A stretch of DNA of 64,000 bases from Chloroflexota bacterium (lineage in GTDB: Bacteria; Chloroflexota; Anaerolineae; Aggregatilineales; Phototrophicaceae), in contig JAIUNI010000005.1 of the NCBI GenBank assembly GCA_020161935.1, positions 1 to 64,000 on the forward strand. Direction: 5' to 3'. Under the pieces are notes generated by a model. The model was not told the DNA's origin. It made no database searches and worked only from the letters and a program-made list of their open reading frames with translations. Of this stretch, positions 59,720 to 64,000 are shown piece after piece (position 1 is the first letter of the stretch; every line of letters begins with the position of its first letter). The position numbers and the translations under genes are program-made.

Positions 59720-60432
59720 TGATGTTCCTTTAGATATTGCGCCCTGGCGTGGTGCGCTTCCTCAGCAGTCGCGAATATCCCTAAATGGATTTCTTTTTGA
59801 TTGATACGTACTCGCGCTGTCCACCGATCCCCGTAGACATAAACACCGCGATAACCGCTAATGTTCCCACGCCGCGGCGGTGGGTTATCAATCAAATACA
59901 ATGCGCGTTCTTGCCAACCTTCGATTTCATTGATGTACGCGAACTCACCGTAGTGAATTGCCGCATAGTGGTTATAAACAGATGCCGCGTCCTCTGCCGT
60001 GTGATACCAACCCAAATCTTTTTCTTTGCTATTTACGGTTATCCTTGCGCGATACAAACCAGTTCTTCTATTCAAGCTCGCGCCTTTATATCCAGTGGTG
60101 TTATTTCGCTGGATACCGACGTTTTGATTATTTTGCATCTTAGTCGCGAGGCGTAAGTTAGAGCGGCGATTGTTCAGCGGATTGCGGTCAATGTGGTCTG
60201 CGTACTCGTCATCAGATAACGGTCGTCCTATCACCCGTTCAAATACTACATTATGAAGCCTGAGGGTCGGGCGCTTCCTTATTTGATTGACGCAGTACAC
60301 AGCGCCATTTTCGTAGACTTTCGGAGTCCACGTAATCAAAGCCAAGTCAGCGTCTTGCTCATCAATGATCGCCACATGCCCATGCTTCAGTTGTATCTCA
60401 ATCGTTCGTGGGGTATAATCAATAGTAGCCAT
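59716..60432 (-). CDS. HNH endonuclease with two AP2-like DNA-binding domains
   Basis: 238 residues. HNH core in YADHIDRNPLNNRRSNLRLA (~80-105), preceded by YCVNQIRKRPTLRLHNVVFE. Two AP2-like repeats follow: GYKGASLNRRTGLYRARITV...KDLGWYHTAEDAASVYN and GYRGVYVYGDRWTARVRINQ...HLGIFATAEEAHHA. This is the layout of phage homing endonucleases. The ATG at 60432 has AAAGGGAA upstream and is preferred over 60564. Inserted in the lysis/tail gene string, as expected for a freestanding homing gene. Confidence 0.88.
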   Translation of the reverse strand: MATIDYTPRTIEIQLKHGHVAIIDEQDADLALITWTPKVYENGAVYCVNQIRKRPTLRLHNVVFERVIGRPLSDDEYADHIDRNPLNNRRSNLRLATKMQNNQNVGIQRNNTTGYKGASLNRRTGLYRARITVNSKEKDLGWYHTAEDAASVYNHYAAIHYGEFAYINEIEGWQERALYLIDNPPPRRGNISGYRGVYVYGDRWTARVRINQKEIHLGIFATAEEAHHARAQYLKEHQ

Positions 60433-60538
60433 TTGCAAGTTCCCTTTGCTGATGGTTAGAACGCGCTGCGGTGGTGGAACACCTGTGGCGCGTTTGCGTT
60501 TTATAAGAACAATTATACCATACTTTGAGGGAGAAAAG

Positions 60539-60649
60539 CTAGTTTCTCGGCCTCCCCTCGTCACCGAACCACCAACGGGCGAACTTCCGCACCACGTAAT
60601 CGATCACCACGAACACCGCTAACACGAACGCGAGTGCGAGGATGAACAT
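60539..60649 (-). CDS. Tiny single-pass membrane protein
   Basis: 36 residues: MFILALAFVLAVFVVIDYVV is one TM helix, followed by a basic/aromatic tail (RKFARWWFGDEGRPRN). The ATG lies one base after the TAA of the upstream gene, so translation is coupled. In a lysis region it could be a second holin-type or spanin-like component; inference only. Confidence 0.5.
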   Translation of the reverse strand: MFILALAFVLAVFVVIDYVVRKFARWWFGDEGRPRN

Positions 60650-60650
60650 G

Positions 60651-61280
60651 TTAGCTTGCCTTCGGTAACTCAGCGGGCGGGGTGTCGTCCTTAATGACGT
60701 TGGCGGGGGTCAGCAGTTCCAACACTTCATCGTGAAACTTGTCCCACTCGCTTTTCATGCTGTCGAATTTACCCATGACATCCGCGCATTCATTGCGTTC
60801 TTCGAGCGCGGTCTTAATCCCACCGAGTTCTTTGGTAATGCCTTCCATATGCGTCGCGATGTCGATTTTGATCGCCGCAATATCCGCTTTCGTTTCCGCG
60901 TGCTGCTTATCCACATCGGCGCGAAACTCGTCAATCGACTCGGCAGCCGTCGACGTGTAGCCGCGAAAGTCAGCGCTGAGTACGCCCAGCGCGTCCGTCT
61001 GCTTGCGCATCTCACCTGTGTTGTCGGCTATGGATTGGATCGCTAGTTTGGTTTGTGCCGAGTTTTGTTCGACAATCACCGTCAACTTAGCGCTGTTTTC
61101 GGCTTGAATACGGTTGTTTTCGACTTGCTGCTTGTATAGGTTAATGATGGGGGGAACAACTTTCCACATCACCACAATGACGACAACCGCCATAAAGATA
61201 GCGAGGAATACAAGCAGGTTATTCGTCGGCACTTGCGCGGCTGCCTGTGCGATTTCAATGGTTTGTTGGGCTGTTGGCAT
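60651..61280 (-). CDS. Phage protein with one TM segment and a coiled coil
   Basis: 209 residues. A TM helix at ~20-42 (NLLVFLAIFMAVVVIVVMWK) precedes a long alpha-helical, heptad-like region (VENNRIQAENSAKLTVIVEQ, SIDEFRADVDKQHAETKADI). Function unknown. The ATG at 61280 with AGG upstream is preferred over an upstream frame start. Head of a coupled pair with the 36-residue protein. The 131 bases upstream hold no gene. Confidence 0.6.
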   Translation of the reverse strand: MPTAQQTIEIAQAAAQVPTNNLLVFLAIFMAVVVIVVMWKVVPPIINLYKQQVENNRIQAENSAKLTVIVEQNSAQTKLAIQSIADNTGEMRKQTDALGVLSADFRGYTSTAAESIDEFRADVDKQHAETKADIAAIKIDIATHMEGITKELGGIKTALEERNECADVMGKFDSMKSEWDKFHDEVLELLTPANVIKDDTPPAELPKAS

Positions 61281-61411
61281 TACGCGACCTCGTTTGATGT
61301 TAAGGCTTTTCCGCCTCCGTTGTGTGATAGAGTCATAGAAGCTGCTCCTAGTAGGCTTAGGGGTGGTTAGACGCGCCGCCTGTGCTTTGAACACGGCGGC
61401 GTGTCGCTTAG

Positions 61412-61816
61412 TTAGCGGGTGTTCTTCAACACGTGCTTGAGCGCCTTGAGTACGCCCGTCAAATCTTGTGAGATTTCGACCAGCAGCGGCGCGGCGTTGG
61501 CAAGCGTGGGCGCGGCTTGGAATGTCGCCTGTTTCGCGCCTAAATCGGTTAGCGCCTTATTGATCTTGCCAAGCAGGTCGTCAACGTTGGCGGTTCCCTG
61601 AACACGCTCTTGCTGTTCAGTGGTTAGCATTGCAGGGTTGTGCAGACCCGCGATACGGGTAGCGGCATCAATATCCGCTTGTGAAGCATCGTCTTTCATC
61701 GCCAAACGGATACCATCCCGATCCAATACAACGCCCTGAAAGGCGGAGACGGAAGCCTTTACTTCCTCATGTAGCAAGTCTATGTTTACTGCTGCAAGTT
61801 GTGTATTGATTTCCAT
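61412..61816 (-). CDS. Small phage structural-region protein
   Basis: 134 residues, helical: NTQLAAVNIDLLHEEVKASV, DASQADIDAATRIAGLHNPA and a C-terminal APLLVEISQDLTGVLKALKH. Not recognised; the position after a tail protein suggests a tail or chaperone role. The ATG overlaps the upstream TAA (TAATG). Confidence 0.6.
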   Translation of the reverse strand: MEINTQLAAVNIDLLHEEVKASVSAFQGVVLDRDGIRLAMKDDASQADIDAATRIAGLHNPAMLTTEQQERVQGTANVDDLLGKINKALTDLGAKQATFQAAPTLANAAPLLVEISQDLTGVLKALKHVLKNTR

Positions 61817-62286
61817 TATACGGTTGTCAACTCCCATGCGTAGATTTGATACAGGGTTACAATAGCCGTGCCTGCCGAGGTCGCCGTCTGAATTTTGAAC
61901 GTGTGCGAACCGGCGGCGAGCGCTGCTACTTTATACGGGAACGAAATATTCGTATTGTAATTGGCGACAAAGTTCTCGTAGGTAAACGTGCGCTCAGTTG
62001 CCCCGTCAACGTTAAGCGATATAGAGACCGCCGCGCCGACACTAGAGCAGTCGTAGATGCCATTTACCAGCACCAATACCCCGCCCCCATAAGTTGTAAA
62101 TGTGATAGATGAGCCGGTCACATCGACCAGAGAAGCGCTTGACGTGGTGACGGTCGCCGCAAGGTCAACAGCCGACGGCGGGTTCCTTAGAAAGTCGAGG
62201 TTGTCGCGCAAGTGCTGGTTCATCATGGCGGCATCTGCGAGATCGCCTGTTCCCCATGTGCGGGGTACTGTCCAAATAGCTGACAT
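61816..62286 (-). CDS. Phage tail/fibre-type structural protein
   Basis: 156 residues. The N-terminus WTVPRTWGTGDLADAAMMNQ then HLRDNLDFLRNPPSA is the motif common at the start of many phage tail-fibre or minor structural proteins. The rest is a beta-rich domain (SISLNVDGATERTFTYENFV, AAGSHTFKIQTATSAG) like C1q/TNF-type receptor-binding heads. Two bases downstream of the large tail gene. Confidence 0.72.
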   Translation of the reverse strand: MSAIWTVPRTWGTGDLADAAMMNQHLRDNLDFLRNPPSAVDLAATVTTSSASLVDVTGSSITFTTYGGGVLVLVNGIYDCSSVGAAVSISLNVDGATERTFTYENFVANYNTNISFPYKVAALAAGSHTFKIQTATSAGTAIVTLYQIYAWELTTV

Positions 62287-62288
62287 GC

Positions 62289-64000
62289 TTATAGTCCTAT
62301 TCTGGTCGTCAAACCGATTTCAGATTTACCGGGGACACCAATTAACCACGAGGTGTCACGCGAGGCTTGCTTGAGGTACCACGTTGTATAGTGGTTCTTA
62401 CTTTGCGCGTTAATGCGGTGCTGCTCACCGACGATGATGTAATCTTGGTTGTGGTTAATATCGCTGTCAGTGATGGTGATCCGGTCGCCAATCGTGTGCG
62501 TAATCATGTAACCGGCTTTGGTTGCGCTCTGGTTCGCGAGGAAGGTTACATTATCAATCCGCGCCGTCGGTGTGCTGTAGCGGTTCACGATATACTTCAG
62601 GACGTTATCGGCGAATGTGGGGTCGTCAATCATCTTGATATTCAACGGCTGCTTCGTGCGTTCGTCATATCGGCGAACGCTCTGGTAATCCTTGTAGCTT
62701 GCACTCTCGTCATACCACGCCAGCGGAGACCCGCGAAAAATCAATCCCCACACATAAATCGGAAAGTTGTTTCGGTTATCAATGACGACCTTAACGGAGG
62801 TCGCCCCGCCGTCCGCCCACACGTCATAGCCGCCTGTAACCAATACCGCGCCCGCCGAGTCGGTGGTCGCAAAGTATGGATCGGTGTTGATCGGTTTGAA
62901 GTTGTAACCGCCCCACCGCTGCGGCCCCGTAATCGAGGCCATGTACCGTCCGGTAACGGTCTTAATTGTTTTCGCCTCAACACGAACCACATTGTTCGGA
63001 ATTGACCATAACACCGTACCCGCGCCGAGAATGTACTTGATGGTGTAATTCAGCGTGAGGCTGTTGATTAAGTCGTCACCGAAAAAGTATTCCATGCTCT
63101 CAAACGTACTTGTCGCCAAGCTGAGTACCGACGTGCTGTTGAAGTCGTCGTGATGGCGGTTGTGGAATATCCATTGGCTTGTGCGGGGGTCGAAATAGAA
63201 ACGCCCGCCCGCCTCACCGAGTACCACGTCGCGGATGAACTGCTGCCCCTGAACGCCCCGCCCTGCATCCGCGTTTGCGCCAGAGAACGTGAACGTTGAC
63301 TTACCTTGCTCGAAGCTGGTATTTCCGTTTAATCCAACATAGGTCGTTACGCCGATTTCACTGGAACCGGACACGCCGACCATCCACTGATTAGCCGCAT
63401 AAGGCCACGGTGCCATCGTGGTCTTAAAGAAGTCGGTCAGCATTTCATCAGTTCGCGCATTGATAAGCAGTCGAGGAAAGTATTCTTTATCCCCTAACTC
63501 GTTCGTTGCGTCCTGTATCACCACCGTCACCATCCGGTCGGCGATGTTGGCGCTTTTACTGTTCGCGCCGTACTTAATGCCGCCGTAAGTGATTTTGCCG
63601 ACGAATAGCTGCTGCGTAGAACCGTAAGTCGCCCGAAAACGAACCAGAACACTCGGTCGCAGTAAGCCGCCATAACGCGAAGTCTGCTTGACCGATACAT
63701 CGTCAATCGTGATATTCACAGATGGCGATAGGTTCTCAATTTTGAAAGTGCTTGAACTGGCGACAAAGTATTCGGTGTACTTGCCGGGTTGGTTGTAGAT
63801 CGCGATACGGGTAGACCCGCTGTAAACGGCAATCGACCCTGTGCCACAGTAGCCAATGGTAATCGTCAGCCGGTAGGTGCTGTTCGTGGTCAGCGGCGTT
63901 TGCGAGATGCTAACGGTGCCGCTGGTGCTGTAGATATTACATGCGCCCGTTCCTGTGCCGCTGTGCCCTTCGCCGAAGCCGACCTGCTTGATTTCGGGAT
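62289..64000 (-). CDS. Large phage tail / receptor-binding protein, 5' end outside the window
   Basis: The frame is open from the stop at 62289 to the right edge (~570 residues visible); an internal GTG at 63719 is not the true start. The visible N-terminal part is a beta-sandwich, carbohydrate-binding-like module (STYRLTITIGYCGTGSIAVY, ENLSPSVNITIDDVSVKQ). The middle has VVLGEAGGRFYFDPRTSQWI, typical of tail proteins. Two short repeats, WMVGVSGSSEIGVTTYVGL and WLIGVPGKSEIGLTTRIGL, bracket the C-terminal ~350 residues. Confidence 0.72.
   Translation of the reverse strand, partial: PEIKQVGFGEGHSGTGTGACNIYSTSGTVSISQTPLTTNSTYRLTITIGYCGTGSIAVYSGSTRIAIYNQPGKYTEYFVASSSTFKIENLSPSVNITIDDVSVKQTSRYGGLLRPSVLVRFRATYGSTQQLFVGKITYGGIKYGANSKSANIADRMVTVVIQDATNELGDKEYFPRLLINARTDEMLTDFFKTTMAPWPYAANQWMVGVSGSSEIGVTTYVGLNGNTSFEQGKSTFTFSGANADAGRGVQGQQFIRDVVLGEAGGRFYFDPRTSQWIFHNRHHDDFNSTSVLSLATSTFESMEYFFGDDLINSLTLNYTIKYILGAGTVLWSIPNNVVRVEAKTIKTVTGRYMASITGPQRWGGYNFKPINTDPYFATTDSAGAVLVTGGYDVWADGGATSVKVVIDNRNNFPIYVWGLIFRGSPLAWYDESASYKDYQSVRRYDERTKQPLNIKMIDDPTFADNVLKYIVNRYSTPTARIDNVTFLANQSATKAGYMITHTIGDRITITDSDINHNQDYIIVGEQHRINAQSKNHYTTWYLKQASRDTSWLIGVPGKSEIGLTTRIGL

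Larger units (their letters stand above)
52821..64000. mobile_element. Prophage or phage-derived island (right end outside the window)
   Basis: From the truncated monooxygenase onward the sequence holds densely packed, overlapping small genes, a PP-loop enzyme, a holin-like protein, a lysin candidate, an HNH-AP2 endonuclease and tail proteins. Plus-strand genes run to ~57.4 kb; from 57.5 kb genes are mainly minus strand. No integrase, terminase, portal or capsid gene is visible here. Confidence 0.8.

Noticed and set aside
61412..64000. Possible diversity-generating retroelement linked to the tail protein
   Set aside because: No reverse transcriptase and no A-biased template/variable repeat pair in the visible sequence.

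Overview
The window looks like a chromosomal segment of an uncultured Chloroflexota bacterium (Anaerolineae-like). This is inferred from the gene families and from purine-rich intergenic repeats (accgcagaggcgc / accgccaagtcgcc / ccacagaggacac modules), which I associate with that phylum. I see no rRNA or tRNA gene. The last ~11 kb is a prophage or phage-derived island that runs off the right edge.

Region 1 (0.5-12 kb) is a fatty-acid/acyl-CoA degradation cluster. It holds a minus-strand glutaryl-CoA-dehydrogenase-like enzyme and, divergently, a TetR regulator with two matching palindromic operators in the shared promoter region. The plus-strand run continues with an SDR, a TIR-domain membrane protein, two acyl-CoA dehydrogenases (one without the usual YEGT catalytic motif), a small orphan protein, a two-domain 3-hydroxyacyl-CoA dehydrogenase/enoyl-CoA hydratase, a DUF433/DUF5615 toxin-antitoxin pair and a thiolase. 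A diverged ~300-400 bp repeat flanks the cluster in inverted orientation.

Region 2 (12-23.5 kb) is mixed. It has an AIM24 protein, small orphans, a DUF1801 protein, a PIG-L deacetylase with a cyclic-nucleotide-binding domain inside it, ChaB, a Rieske/DUF2231 membrane protein, two membrane proteins sharing a start/stop junction, and a cyclic-nucleotide-binding patatin.

Region 3 (23.5-52.5 kb) is dominated by oxidative sugar/sugar-acid metabolism: a ketoglutarate-semialdehyde-type aldehyde dehydrogenase, three SDRs, two Gfo/Idh/MocA oxidoreductases, an FAH-family enzyme, an enolase-superfamily dehydratase, a DHDPS-family lyase under a GntR/FCD regulator, and a scyllo-inosose-dehydrogenase-like zinc enzyme. 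Mixed in are an ECF sigma/anti-sigma pair, a DUF4139 protein, a methyltransferase carrying an in-frame palindromic repeat, an RHH/RelE toxin-antitoxin pair whose toxin end has been displaced by a MITE with a visible target-site duplication, AlkB, and a TIR protein with a DUF5919/PLD-like C-terminus.

Region 4 (52.8-64 kb) begins exactly where a luciferase-like monooxygenase gene is cut off after about 80 codons. Small, tightly overlapping plus-strand phage genes follow (including a PP-loop/PAPS-reductase-like enzyme and shuffled short ORFs), then a minus-strand module with a holin-like protein, a glycosidase-SH3 lysin candidate, an HNH-AP2 endonuclease, a coiled-coil membrane protein and tail/receptor-binding proteins. 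All calls come from reading the sequence; no database search was run.
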